Positions 18,211-26,460 of a DNA stretch of 64,000 nucleotides are shown here, one piece after another; the stretch's first letter is position 1; every line of letters starts with the position of its first letter. Where the stretch lies: assembly GCF_923081025.1 (NCBI RefSeq), contig NZ_CAKLPZ010000003.1, positions 434,001 to 498,000 on the forward strand, read 5' to 3'. A model generated the notes under the pieces. It worked only from the letters and a program-made list of their open reading frames with translations, was not told the DNA's origin and made no database searches. The DNA comes from Neolewinella maritima (GTDB lineage Bacteria; Bacteroidota; Bacteroidia; Chitinophagales; Saprospiraceae). The position numbers and the translations under genes were made by a program.

Positions 18211-19587
18211 CTACTGGTTGCTGTTCGTGAGCGTAGTACCTACCAGCCGGTCGTAGCGTCCGCCCAGCGGACGGTAGTAGAGCAGGCTGAGGTAGTCGTT
18301 CTCGGTCTCGGTGAAACTGTCTTCCGTGCGGTCGTAGCCCACCCGGTCGCCGGGGCGCAGAAGCTTGCGGCCCGACTCCCCCTGGTCGGTCACGAAGTAG
18401 TAGTTGTAGAAGCCCTGCTTGATCAGCACCCGGCCCACATAGGCGTTGATGTTGGTGTTCCAGACCATGCGGTAGTCGTACTTGAGTCGCCATTCGGTCA
18501 TCATACCGAACAGGTACACGTCCTCATCGAGCGGTACGCCGTTGCGGGGCTTGAGCACAAAGGTCACCTCGATGTAGTCGCCGGTGAAGTCGAGCCCGAA
18601 GCGCGCAAAGTTCTCCTGCAGAAATTCATCGGCCAGGTTCACCACCGGCCGGTCGCTACGGAAGTTGACGAAATCGCCATTCAGGTCGAAGTACTGCACG
18701 TACACGCTGTTGCCGCGTGTCTCCTCCGGGGCCAGTAGCATGGCGTAGTTGCTACCCTCATTGGTGATACTGGCTACGGGCGTGCGCGGGGCCTGGATCG
18801 AGCGCAGGTCCAGATTACGAAACTCGTTGCCCCCCCGGTATACGATCAGGTCCTGGTAGTTGAACTGCACGCTCTCGCGGCCCAGCAGGTTGGGCTGTAC
18901 GCCGGTCACGGCATTGTCCCAGCGGCCGTTCTGCAGGATGCTGGCGCTCAGCTCCTGTAGCGGTGCCCGCGGCTGCAGTTGCTTGGTGTTGGCCGATAGC
19001 TGCACTTCCTGGTGGGTGTGGATCTTATCGACCCGGTTGGGGCGGGTCACCTGCGCGCTCAGTCCCGCTACATTCTCCGCTACCATGAAGCGGCGGGTGA
19101 TCACGGGGCGGTTGTCCTGCTGCGTATCGTAGACCACCAGCAGGTAGTTTCCACTGCGTTCCAGGCGCATGTTCCGGTTCGGGAAGGTCAGGTCGTAGTG
19201 CACGTAGCGGGCCAGGGTGCGCAGACTGAAGTCGTAGTCCTCCAGGTAGTCGTTGCCGTACCCGCTGTTGTACTCCATTTGGCCCAGGGTGGAGGGGGTC
19301 CAGTCCCGGTCGCAGTGCACGAAGCTGTACGAATACCGGCCCACCTCTTCGCGCAGGTCATCGAAGGAGAGGCGCAGGCGGGCCCCGCCACCCAGCTCGA
19401 TCACGGGGTAGGAGTGCGGAAAGCCATCCACGTGTAGCCGCACCGTCTTGATGTGGTCGACGTAGGTGTTGTCGTAGTACTTCAGGTCCTGCTCGTTCTG
19501 TGCCGTTAGCAGTCCATTCAGTAACAAAACCAGCAGGAGGGCGGATATACGCAGGTGCGCAGAAAGGAGCGAAGCGTGTAAGTTCAT
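18211..19587 (-). CDS. Type IX secretion system plug protein (DUF5103 family)
   Basis: This 458-residue exported protein resembles the DUF5103 family, whose characterised member is the Plug that closes the periplasmic face of the SprA translocon in T9SS. Supporting features are an N-terminal signal sequence after a short basic/His stretch (LLLVLLLNGLLTAQ), the early conserved block YDNTYVDHIKTVRLHVDGFP, SYSFVHCDRDWTPS, and the later all-beta part with GMMTEWRLKYDYRMVWN and GFYNYYFVT. T9SS cargo proteins with sorting tails in the same window agree with this role. Its ATG overlaps the stop codon of the glycosylase gene by 4 bases, so the two are translationally coupled. Confidence 0.87.
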   Translation of the reverse strand: MNLHASLLSAHLRISALLLVLLLNGLLTAQNEQDLKYYDNTYVDHIKTVRLHVDGFPHSYPVIELGGGARLRLSFDDLREEVGRYSYSFVHCDRDWTPSTLGQMEYNSGYGNDYLEDYDFSLRTLARYVHYDLTFPNRNMRLERSGNYLLVVYDTQQDNRPVITRRFMVAENVAGLSAQVTRPNRVDKIHTHQEVQLSANTKQLQPRAPLQELSASILQNGRWDNAVTGVQPNLLGRESVQFNYQDLIVYRGGNEFRNLDLRSIQAPRTPVASITNEGSNYAMLLAPEETRGNSVYVQYFDLNGDFVNFRSDRPVVNLADEFLQENFARFGLDFTGDYIEVTFVLKPRNGVPLDEDVYLFGMMTEWRLKYDYRMVWNTNINAYVGRVLIKQGFYNYYFVTDQGESGRKLLRPGDRVGYDRTEDSFTETENDYLSLLYYRPLGGRYDRLVGTTLTNSNQ

Positions 19588-20225
19588 TGGAAGGCGTTGA
19601 GTCTACTTACGTACCGGCTCCCCTTGCGGTAGAAGCGCCAGGGTTTGGCGGCCCATTCGGGTCCGGCCCCGGCGATGCCGATGCGGGGAGTAGTCACCAG
19701 CTCATCACTCGGCACCGGCGGCCGCGCCCGCAGTTGTACGGGACTGTCGGGGTGGAGCAGGTCCAGAGCGTTGTGTGCCCGGGTGATGCCCAGAATCCTG
19801 GAAACAACGCCGGGTCCGCGGCTAAGTTGCGGCTTTAAGCTTTCCATAGGACGGCGCGCCAGCATGGTATGCACGCCCTGTGTGGGCTCGATGGCGCGGA
19901 TCAGAATGGCGTGGGGCACCCCCTCCGGCCCCGTGATCACATTGAACAACTCGTGGATGCCGTAGCAGAGGTAAACGTAGCTCGTGCCTGCCCGCTGGTA
20001 AAAGGGCTCGGTGCGCGGCGTACGCCGGTAGCCGTAGGCGTGGCTGGCCCGGTCGTCGGGGGCCCAGTAGGCCTCCGTTTCGGTGATGAGGCCGGCGGTC
20101 TCCCGGCCGTCGATGTGGGTGTAGAGCTCCTGACCGATGAGCTGGCGGGCGATGTGGACGGGATCGAGGCCGGTGAGTAGGGTATGGAGGTCCATGGTGA
20201 TGGTTCGTAGCTCCTCGGCGTGCAA
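19584..20225 (-). CDS. mpg: 3-methyladenine DNA glycosylase (AAG/MPG family)
   Basis: This enzyme of up to 213 residues excises alkylated and deaminated purines from DNA to start base-excision repair. Typical AAG-family blocks are present: ARQLIGQELYTHIDGRETAG, the catalytic Glu in ITETEAYWAPDDRASHAY, AGTSYVYLCYGIHELFNVIT, HAILIRAIEP and LSRGPGVVSRILGI. A second in-frame ATG at 20195 (MDLHTLLTG) would give 203 residues and fits the family start equally well. It begins 9 bases after the acyl-CoA ligase stop and overlaps the T9SS plug gene by 4 bases, so the three are probably co-transcribed, though functionally unrelated. Confidence 0.95.
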   Translation of the reverse strand: MHAEELRTITMDLHTLLTGLDPVHIARQLIGQELYTHIDGRETAGLITETEAYWAPDDRASHAYGYRRTPRTEPFYQRAGTSYVYLCYGIHELFNVITGPEGVPHAILIRAIEPTQGVHTMLARRPMESLKPQLSRGPGVVSRILGITRAHNALDLLHPDSPVQLRARPPVPSDELVTTPRIGIAGAGPEWAAKPWRFYRKGSRYVSRLNAFQ

Positions 20226-20234
20226 CGCCTCGAC

Positions 20235-21914
20235 CTAGGCCTCCCGCAGTTCCCGCCGCAGGATCTTGCCGACGTTGCTCTTCGGCAGGTCATCGCGAAA
20301 CTCGACCTCCTTGGGAATCTTGTAGCCAGTCAGGCTCTCGCGGGCGTAGGTGATGAGCTCCTCCTTGGTGAGCGAGGCGTCTTTCTTGACGACGTAGATC
20401 TTGACCACCTCGCCGGAGCGCTCGCTGGGTACGCCTACGGCGGCTACCTCCAGTACTTTGGGGTGGGCGGCGATCACGTCCTCTACTTCGTTGGGGTAAA
20501 CGTTGAAGCCTGAGACCAGGATCATGTCCTTCTTGCGGTCTACGATGGTGAAGAAGCCGTCTTCGGACATCATGCCGATGTCGCCGGTACTGAGCCAGCC
20601 GTCCTGCAGCACCTTGGCGGTGTCTTCCGGGCGGTTGAGGTAGCCCTTCATGACCTGGGGGCCCTTAATCTGGATCTCGCCGCGCTCCTCGCTGGTGGCT
20701 ACGCGGTGCGCGTCTTCGTTCCAGACCCGCATGTCGGTATTCGGCAGTGGCACGCCAATGGAGCCGATGCGGAGTTTGTCGTTCAGGGGGTTCATGCTGG
20801 CCGAGGGGCTGGTCTCGGTCAGTCCGTAGCCCTCGCTGAGGGGTACGCCGGTAAGCTTCTGCCAGCGCTCGGCTACTGCGCGCTGTACGGCCATGCCGCC
20901 GCCGACGGTGATCTTGAGGTGGCGGAAGTCGAGCTTGGTGAAGTCCTTATCGTTGAGCAGCCCATTGAAGAGCGTATTTACTCCGGTCATGCCGGCGATG
21001 CGGTTGTCCTTAAAGGCCTTGACGATGGTACTCAGGTCGCGGGGATTGACGATGAGCACGTTGCAGATGCCATGGGCGAAGATGGCTACTGAATTGACCG
21101 TGAAGGCGAAGATGTGGTACAGCGGCAGGGGACAGAGCATCCGCTCCTGGCTACCGGCCTCGAGCTTCTGCGTCATCCAGGCCTTCGACTGCAGGGCGTT
21201 GGCTACCAGATTGCTGTTGGTGAGCATGGCTCCCTTGGATACGCCGGTGGTGCCGCCGGTGTACTGCAGGGCGATGGTATCGGTGGGCTGACCGGTAAAC
21301 TGGGGCAGCTTATACTTCTTGCCCTCGTCCAGGGCGGTCTGGAACTGTACGGCATTGGGCAGGTCGTAGGCGGGCACCATCTTCTTGACGTTGCGCACGA
21401 CGAAGTTGGTCAGGCCGCCCTTGATCCAGCCCAGCATGCCACCGATGCTGGTGAGAATGACGGTGTGGATGTCCGTTTCTCCTACGATCTTCTGCAGATT
21501 GGCCGCGAAGTTCTCGGCGATGATGATGGCCTTGGCCCCGCTGTCGGTGAACTGGTGCTTCATCTCCGGCGGCGTGTAGAGCGGGTTGGTGTTGACGATC
21601 ACCAGTCCGGCCTTGAGGATACCGTGTAGCGCGATGGGGTACTGCAGCATATTGGGCATCATGACGGCCACGCGGTCGCCGGGTTGCAGGCCGCGGTAGT
21701 GCAGGTAGGCTCCGAAGGCGGTGCTGAGGCGGTCGAGCTCATTGTAGGTGACGTCCTTGCCCATGCAGGAGAAGGCGGCCTTGTTCCCGTGCTGCTTGGT
21801 CGCATCGGCGATGAGCGCCCGGAGGGTAGGAAAGGAATCTACCTCGACGTTGGCGGGGATGCCGGCGGGGTACTGTGCGAGCCAGGGACGCTGGTCGGTG
21901 TTCATCATGATCAA
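20235..21914 (-). CDS. Long-chain fatty acid-CoA ligase (FadD-like)
   Basis: This 559-residue adenylate-forming enzyme activates fatty acids to acyl-CoA using ATP. Signatures are in order: YTGGTTGVSKGAMLTNSN (AMP-binding P-loop), EGYGLTETSPSASMNPL, GWLSTGDIGMMSEDGFFTIV, RKKDMILVSGFNVYPNEVE and the catalytic Lys in PKSNVGKILRREL near the C-terminus. Length and motif spacing match FadD. The first four codons contain three Met; any may be the start. The acyl-CoA dehydrogenase at 22594-24393 supplies the next step of beta-oxidation but is separated by an opposite-strand gene. Confidence 0.95.
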   Translation of the reverse strand: MIMMNTDQRPWLAQYPAGIPANVEVDSFPTLRALIADATKQHGNKAAFSCMGKDVTYNELDRLSTAFGAYLHYRGLQPGDRVAVMMPNMLQYPIALHGILKAGLVIVNTNPLYTPPEMKHQFTDSGAKAIIIAENFAANLQKIVGETDIHTVILTSIGGMLGWIKGGLTNFVVRNVKKMVPAYDLPNAVQFQTALDEGKKYKLPQFTGQPTDTIALQYTGGTTGVSKGAMLTNSNLVANALQSKAWMTQKLEAGSQERMLCPLPLYHIFAFTVNSVAIFAHGICNVLIVNPRDLSTIVKAFKDNRIAGMTGVNTLFNGLLNDKDFTKLDFRHLKITVGGGMAVQRAVAERWQKLTGVPLSEGYGLTETSPSASMNPLNDKLRIGSIGVPLPNTDMRVWNEDAHRVATSEERGEIQIKGPQVMKGYLNRPEDTAKVLQDGWLSTGDIGMMSEDGFFTIVDRKKDMILVSGFNVYPNEVEDVIAAHPKVLEVAAVGVPSERSGEVVKIYVVKKDASLTKEELITYARESLTGYKIPKEVEFRDDLPKSNVGKILRRELREA

Positions 21915-22119
21915 GTTTAAGCGTTGGAGCTCCCAAAGTACAACACGGGGGGGATAGGCTTACTAGTGACCGCGCAAGAACTCCGGTCGGACTGGTAACG
22001 TTCTCATATAAGCACTTGCGAATGACGCATCTCCCAGATCCGGTGGCCGACCCACCCGTCTAGCGGAATTTGTGGATATTCGCTGACTGACTACGACCTT
22101 TTAAATTACTTATCCCACA

Positions 22120-22509
22120 ATGGAAAACGGAATTCTCACCGACGCGCAGCAAAAGGACGCGGAGCTTATTCAAACCCTGCTCGACAAGATCGTAAATAAG
22201 AAGGGCTTCGACAACGTCAAGGCAAACGCCGAAGGCTACGAAACCCCCGCCAAGATCCGCCGCAGCAAGGACACCGAGGAGTACTTCATCCCCGACGTCA
22301 CCGGTGAGGTCAATGGCCGCAAGAGCTACTTCGAGCTCGGTATGAAGACCGACGACGAACGCGAGCTGGTCACCAAGTGGCGGCTGCTCTCCAGCCTGGC
22401 CGCCTACAAGCACGGTAAGCTGTACCTGGCCGTCCCCCGCGGACACATGGCCTTCACCAACCGTATCCTGGCCGACTACCCCATCCAGGCCGAAGTGGTC
22501 AAGATATAG
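22120..22509 (+). CDS. Small conserved-looking cytosolic protein, unknown function
   Basis: This 129-residue protein has no signal or membrane segment and I do not recognise a named family. It begins with a charged helix (DAQQKDAELIQTLLDKIVNKK). The central pattern PDVTGEVNGRKSYFELGMK, then a helix (ELVTKWRLLSSLAAYKHGK) and LYLAVPRGHM resembles the beta-beta-alpha-beta order of restriction-endonuclease-like (PD-D/ExK) folds, where such proteins often read PDv...fvEvK...k...l. Spacing of the acidic and Lys residues (ExxxK) is not canonical, so an inactive or unrelated fold is possible. It is a single-gene unit closed by a strong hairpin terminator. Confidence 0.75.
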   Translation: MENGILTDAQQKDAELIQTLLDKIVNKKGFDNVKANAEGYETPAKIRRSKDTEEYFIPDVTGEVNGRKSYFELGMKTDDERELVTKWRLLSSLAAYKHGKLYLAVPRGHMAFTNRILADYPIQAEVVKI

Positions 22510-22532
22510 CAAGGGGTTGAGGAGTTACGGAG

Positions 22533-22569
22533 AAAAGGGGTTAAGGACATCACGTCCTTAACCCCTTTT
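22533..22569. terminator. Strong bidirectional hairpin terminator
   Basis: A 16-bp perfect stem AAAAGGGGTTAAGGAC / GTCCTTAACCCCTTTT with a 5-base loop lies between two convergent genes. A- and T-tracts on both ends let it act in both directions. An outer pair, AAGGGGTT near 22511 and AACCCCTT near 22583, repeats the same core and could form an alternative longer fold. Confidence 0.88.
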
Positions 22570-22593
22570 CACTTGAAACCTTAACCCCTTGAA

Positions 22594-24393
22594 CTAGAGC
22601 ACGTAGGCATTCGCCTCGATCACCGTATCGGCGACCAGGCGGCGCAGCTTCTTGACGTTCTGTGGGGGGTACTTCGTGAAGCGCTTGATGCCCATCGTGA
22701 AGGTGCGCAGCATATCGCCCTCGACGAAGCTAGCTACGGCATCCGTGCCATTCTTCATCATACGAGCGGTGACGTCGTGGATGTAAGTGCGCAGGATCGC
22801 GTCGTAGACGCTGATGTCCTGCTTACCCAATCCCTCGGCACGCATCTTCTGTACCCGGAGCAGGGTGCTCTCGGCCTGTAGGAGGTCACCGAGCATATCG
22901 GCTACGTTCATCAGGATCTCCTGCTCGGACTTCAGGTTGATCTTGCCGTCCATCTGCTCCTTAGCGGCCGCACCGGCTACCATGAGGATCAGCTTCTTGA
23001 AGTCTGCGATGGCCTTGATCTCCTGACCGTACTCGCCCTCGGGCGGGGTCATGTCGGGCATGCCGCTGAGTTCCTTCTGTACGGCCCAGGCGGGTCCTAC
23101 GATGTCCAGCGCACCCTTCATGGCACGGCGCAGTAGCATATCCACGCTGAGCAGGCGATTGATCTCGTTGGTGCCCTCGTAGATGCGGTTGATGCGGCTG
23201 TCGCGGTACATACGGGGGGCGAGGGTCTCTTCGGAGTAGCCCATGCCGCCGTGGATCTGCACGACTTCATCTACGGTGTAGTCAAGCGTCTCGGAACCGA
23301 GGAACTTGAGCAGGGCACACTCGATGGCGTACTCTTCGGCGCTCAGTAGCTTGGCCTCGGCGAAGGACTTCCCATCCGCCTGCAGCTGCTTGTTCATGTC
23401 CTGGATCTGCTGGCTGACGCGGTACAGCGCGCTCTCACCGGCGAAAATGCGAATGGCGGATTCGCCGATCTTGTACTTGATGGCACCGAAGTTGGCGATC
23501 GGCTGCTTGAACTGAATGCGTTCGTTGGCGTAGCGGACACCCACTTCCAGGGAGCGCTTGCTGCCTCCCATGCTGAGGGCGTGCAGCTTGAAACGGCCTA
23601 CATTGAGGACGTTGAAGGCGATTAGGTGACCCTTACCGATCTGTCCGAGGCTGTTGTCAGCCGGTACGCGTACATTCTCGAAGAATACCTGACGGGTAGA
23701 GCTACCCTTGATGCCGAGCTTGTCTTCTTCGGCGCCGAGGGTGAGTCCGTCCAGTCCGCTGGGTACGATGAAGCCGGTGAACTTGTCGCCGTCTACCTGA
23801 GCGAACACGATGAAAACGTCGGCGAAGCCGGCGTTCGAGATCCACATCTTCTGGCCGTTGAGCACGTAGGCGTCACCGTCCAGGGTCGCACTGGTCTTGG
23901 CCCCCATGGCGTCCGATCCGCTACCGGGCTCGGTGAGGCAGTAGGCGGCCTTGAGTTCGCCATTGATCAGGCGGGGCAGGTACTTTTCTTTCTGTGCCTC
24001 GGTACCGAAGTACAGGATGGGCAGCATACCGATACCGGTGTGTGCCGCGTAGGATACCGTAAACGATCCCGAGCTGCCGCCCATGACGTCACAGATCAGG
24101 GTGTTGGTGTTGGTGTCCATCTCCATGCCGCCGTAGGATTCGGGCATGTGGGAACCGAGCAGACCGAGGTCGGCCATTTTTTCCAGTAGGCGGGGGGCAA
24201 TGTTGTCCTCCTGCTTCTCGATCTTATCTAGGTTGGGGTAGATTTCCTGCTGGATAAAATCTTCCACCATCTGCTTGACCATGAGCTGCTCTTCACTGAA
24301 CTCTTCGGGCGTGAAGGTGCTGTGGTAATCGGCATCGGCGATCAAAAATTCGCCGCCCTTGAGGACTTGTTGTGCGGTTAGCGTAGCTGGCAT
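22594..24393 (-). CDS. Acyl-CoA dehydrogenase, long form
   Basis: This 599-residue flavoenzyme catalyses the first oxidation of fatty-acid beta-oxidation. Family signatures include LTEPGSGSDAMGAKTSA (FAD/substrate binding), MWISNAGFADVFIVFA, VQIHGGMGYSEE and the catalytic base segment RIYEGTNEINRLL. The extra C-terminal region of about 170 residues resembles the long ACAD9/VLCAD-like form common in Bacteroidota rather than the usual 380-residue enzyme. Upstream lie two copies of an operator-like inverted repeat, suggesting regulation by a dedicated repressor, perhaps a TetR-type fatty-acid regulator encoded elsewhere. Confidence 0.95.
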   Translation of the reverse strand: MPATLTAQQVLKGGEFLIADADYHSTFTPEEFSEEQLMVKQMVEDFIQQEIYPNLDKIEKQEDNIAPRLLEKMADLGLLGSHMPESYGGMEMDTNTNTLICDVMGGSSGSFTVSYAAHTGIGMLPILYFGTEAQKEKYLPRLINGELKAAYCLTEPGSGSDAMGAKTSATLDGDAYVLNGQKMWISNAGFADVFIVFAQVDGDKFTGFIVPSGLDGLTLGAEEDKLGIKGSSTRQVFFENVRVPADNSLGQIGKGHLIAFNVLNVGRFKLHALSMGGSKRSLEVGVRYANERIQFKQPIANFGAIKYKIGESAIRIFAGESALYRVSQQIQDMNKQLQADGKSFAEAKLLSAEEYAIECALLKFLGSETLDYTVDEVVQIHGGMGYSEETLAPRMYRDSRINRIYEGTNEINRLLSVDMLLRRAMKGALDIVGPAWAVQKELSGMPDMTPPEGEYGQEIKAIADFKKLILMVAGAAAKEQMDGKINLKSEQEILMNVADMLGDLLQAESTLLRVQKMRAEGLGKQDISVYDAILRTYIHDVTARMMKNGTDAVASFVEGDMLRTFTMGIKRFTKYPPQNVKKLRRLVADTVIEANAYVL

Positions 24394-24416
24394 GATCCGG
24401 ATAGTTTTAGTGCTTT

Positions 24417-24430
24417 AGCGAAAATTCGCT
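24417..24430. promoter_or_regulatory. Operator-like inverted repeat, copy 1
   Basis: AGCGAAAATTCGCT: 6-bp arms AGCGAA/TTCGCT around AA, 24 bases upstream of the acyl-CoA dehydrogenase start. The same 14-base core recurs at 24480-24493, with centres 63 bp apart (six helical turns). Confidence 0.55.
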
Positions 24431-24477
24431 GCTAAGTTACGGGCTAAGAACGTAGGGCACAAGCCATTCGTTGTGTT

Positions 24478-24495
24478 TTAGCGAAAATTCGCTAA
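24478..24495. promoter_or_regulatory. Operator-like inverted repeat, copy 2
   Basis: TTAGCGAAAATTCGCTAA: 8-bp arms around AA, a stronger version of copy 1. It lies 85 bases upstream of the acyl-CoA dehydrogenase start and 18 bases beyond the nucleoside hydrolase stop. Confidence 0.55.
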
Positions 24496-24512
24496 GTCAG
24501 TTGCCGGAATAA

Positions 24513-25457
24513 CTATTCAGCATCGTCTAGGCCGGGAAAGCGGCTCCAGAAGTCTGTCTTCATACCCGGCACGTCGATCTCGGTATAGATGCCGATCTCG
24601 CGCAGTGCATTCTCCGGAGGGGTGGGGTAACCCTCTTTACTGGCCAATTCGGGACGGGCCAGGGCTTCGATGATGGCTACGTCCCACATGATCCAGTGGG
24701 CCTTTTCGGGGTCTTCCTGGGTCCACCAGCGGGTGTAGCTGTCCCAGCGGTCTACGAGGTAGTCGGCCGCCCCGCCCTGGCCCTTCAGCCGCTGCTCTAC
24801 GTCCGTACGGTCGAAGACGAGGTGCTGACTGGTGGTGGCGGTCATCACGTCCAGCTCCAGCCCCTCGGTGTCCAGCAGTACGGCCACGGCCAGGGTATCG
24901 TTGCCAGAGTTAAATTCCTTCTTATTGTAGGTATTGGTGGCCGGGTCGTGCCAGAAGCCCAGGTAGTGTACGCTTACCCGGGGAATGATCTTGGGTTCTA
25001 GGAGCACGGCCGAGGCCACATTGGTACAGGAGCCCAGAATGACCAAGTGAAGTTTTTGGCCCGGCGGCAGGTGCAGTGCCTCTTCAATGATGAGCGAGGC
25101 GGCGGGCGAGGGGGAGGGGGTGCTGCGATCGGCCAGCGGCACGTTCGCGCCGAGGGGGTGGGGAATGTCTTCACGGTCCAGTAGCCGGAGAAGCTCCTCA
25201 TTAATGTCTTGGCTTTCCTGTACCGTATTGTCCGAGGCCAGTGGCGAGGTGTGGAACTGGGCGGAGGTGATGCCCCGCAGATCGAAGGTCGGCTCGGCCA
25301 CGGCGCGCACCAGCGCGAAGAGGTCGTCTACCTCGTTGGCGGTGTCGGCATCTACGATTATAGGTAGGCGGGTGGGGGCCTGCTGGGAGGTACGGGTGGC
25401 GGAGGTATTACAGGCGGCTAGAGTGAGTAGTGCAGCCAGGTAGAAGATGAAGCGCAT
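24513..25457 (-). CDS. Nucleoside hydrolase (IUNH-like) lipoprotein
   Basis: This 314-residue protein resembles inosine-uridine-preferring nucleoside hydrolases, which split ribonucleosides into base and ribose. The Ca-binding N-terminal motif appears as IVDADTANEVDDLFALVRA, a variant of DxDxxxDDxxAL. The ATG at 25457 gives a lipoprotein signal (MRFIFYLAALLTLAAC, Cys16); the longer frame from 25550 would run through the 3' end of ApbE and is rejected. A surface or periplasmic lipid-anchored hydrolase could scavenge nucleosides, but many Bacteroidota relatives have unknown ribosyl substrates. It is the last gene of the SUMF1-Gfo-ApbE series, 70 bases after ApbE. Confidence 0.88.
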   Translation of the reverse strand: MRFIFYLAALLTLAACNTSATRTSQQAPTRLPIIVDADTANEVDDLFALVRAVAEPTFDLRGITSAQFHTSPLASDNTVQESQDINEELLRLLDREDIPHPLGANVPLADRSTPSPSPAASLIIEEALHLPPGQKLHLVILGSCTNVASAVLLEPKIIPRVSVHYLGFWHDPATNTYNKKEFNSGNDTLAVAVLLDTEGLELDVMTATTSQHLVFDRTDVEQRLKGQGGAADYLVDRWDSYTRWWTQEDPEKAHWIMWDVAIIEALARPELASKEGYPTPPENALREIGIYTEIDVPGMKTDFWSRFPGLDDAE

Positions 25458-25527
25458 GGGGGCAAGGTAATCTAAACACGGAGGGCGCGGATCGACTTTG
25501 TCGCCGCTTCGCGGTAATTGCACGGAT

Positions 25528-26460
25528 TCATCGGATCGGTATATACTCATGCATTACCCGATAGGTGGTTGCTGGAAATAACTGGATCAGGGCTGATCTA
25601 GCGGTTGTACGAACCGAGAGGGCGGAGGCCAGTCCGTCTGCTACCATGCCCGTGGGGGCAAAGACCGTCACTGTCTGCCCGTGGGTCACGCCCAGCCCGG
25701 TCCGCGGATCGAGGAGGTGACTGTAACGGACCCCCTCGTGCAGCAAGTAGCGGTAGTCCGGCCCGGAGGTCGCGATGGCTACATCGGTTGTATCGAGCGG
25801 ACCGGAGGGCAGTGCTACGGTCCAGCCCGCCCGATCGGGTGGGGCACTACCCAACAGCAGGTCGCCGCCGCCGTCGATGAGGAAGCAGTCGATGCCGAAG
25901 TCCCGCAGTACATCCCCGGCTACGTCCAGCGCGTAGCCCTTCGCCACCCCACCCAGATCGAAGAGTATGCTATCGCTCATCAGCATACTTTGTCCGGACC
26001 GACCTAAATGGTAATCACTCCGCACCGGCGTACGCGCCCCCCTGATCGCGTTTTCGGGAAAGTGTTGCTGCCGGATGGCCCGTCGCCAGCGTTTGGTGAG
26101 GGTGCCGATGGTCACGTCGAATGCGCCGTCACTATGCATGTGCAGCTGCTCACTGAAGCGAAGCACGGTATACAGGTCGGTGGATACCGGATACCACTGC
26201 CGGGCCGGTAGGCTAGCCAGGCGATTGATCTCGCTGTCCGGCCGGTAGTCGCTCATGGACTGCTCCACCCGCTCGATGCGCGCGTAGGCACTGTCGATCG
26301 CCCGGTGGGCCACGAAGGTATCGACGGCGTACACCGTGATGCGCCAGGGCGTACCCATGGCGGGGCGGGAGGCGGACACCGAAGACTGCTGCGCCCACAG
26401 CGGCGAAGCCCCAAGTAGTAGCATGGTCACTAAACTGGCTAACCAAAAGCCCGGCTTCAC
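25528..26460 (-). CDS. apbE: ApbE-family FAD:protein FMN transferase
   Basis: This 310-residue exported protein attaches FMN to Thr residues of target flavoproteins in the periplasm (as in Nqr/Rnf complexes) and hydrolyses FAD. A signal peptide (residues 1-23, ending PLWAQ) is followed by SRPAMGTPWRITVYA, VEQSMSDYRPDSEINRL, the FDLGGVAKGYALD block and LIDGGGDLLL, and a metal-binding C-terminal segment SHLLDPRTGLGVTHGQTVTV and MVADGLASAL. The start overlaps the Gfo/Idh/MocA stop by 4 bases. No obvious FMN-acceptor protein is encoded nearby, so its client is unclear. Confidence 0.93.
   Translation of the reverse strand: MKPGFWLASLVTMLLLGASPLWAQQSSVSASRPAMGTPWRITVYAVDTFVAHRAIDSAYARIERVEQSMSDYRPDSEINRLASLPARQWYPVSTDLYTVLRFSEQLHMHSDGAFDVTIGTLTKRWRRAIRQQHFPENAIRGARTPVRSDYHLGRSGQSMLMSDSILFDLGGVAKGYALDVAGDVLRDFGIDCFLIDGGGDLLLGSAPPDRAGWTVALPSGPLDTTDVAIATSGPDYRYLLHEGVRYSHLLDPRTGLGVTHGQTVTVFAPTGMVADGLASALSVRTTARSALIQLFPATTYRVMHEYIPIR

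Noticed and set aside
25458-25550. Upstream extension of the nucleoside hydrolase frame
   Set aside because: It would overlap the ApbE 3' end and precede a strong lipoprotein signal, which should be N-terminal.
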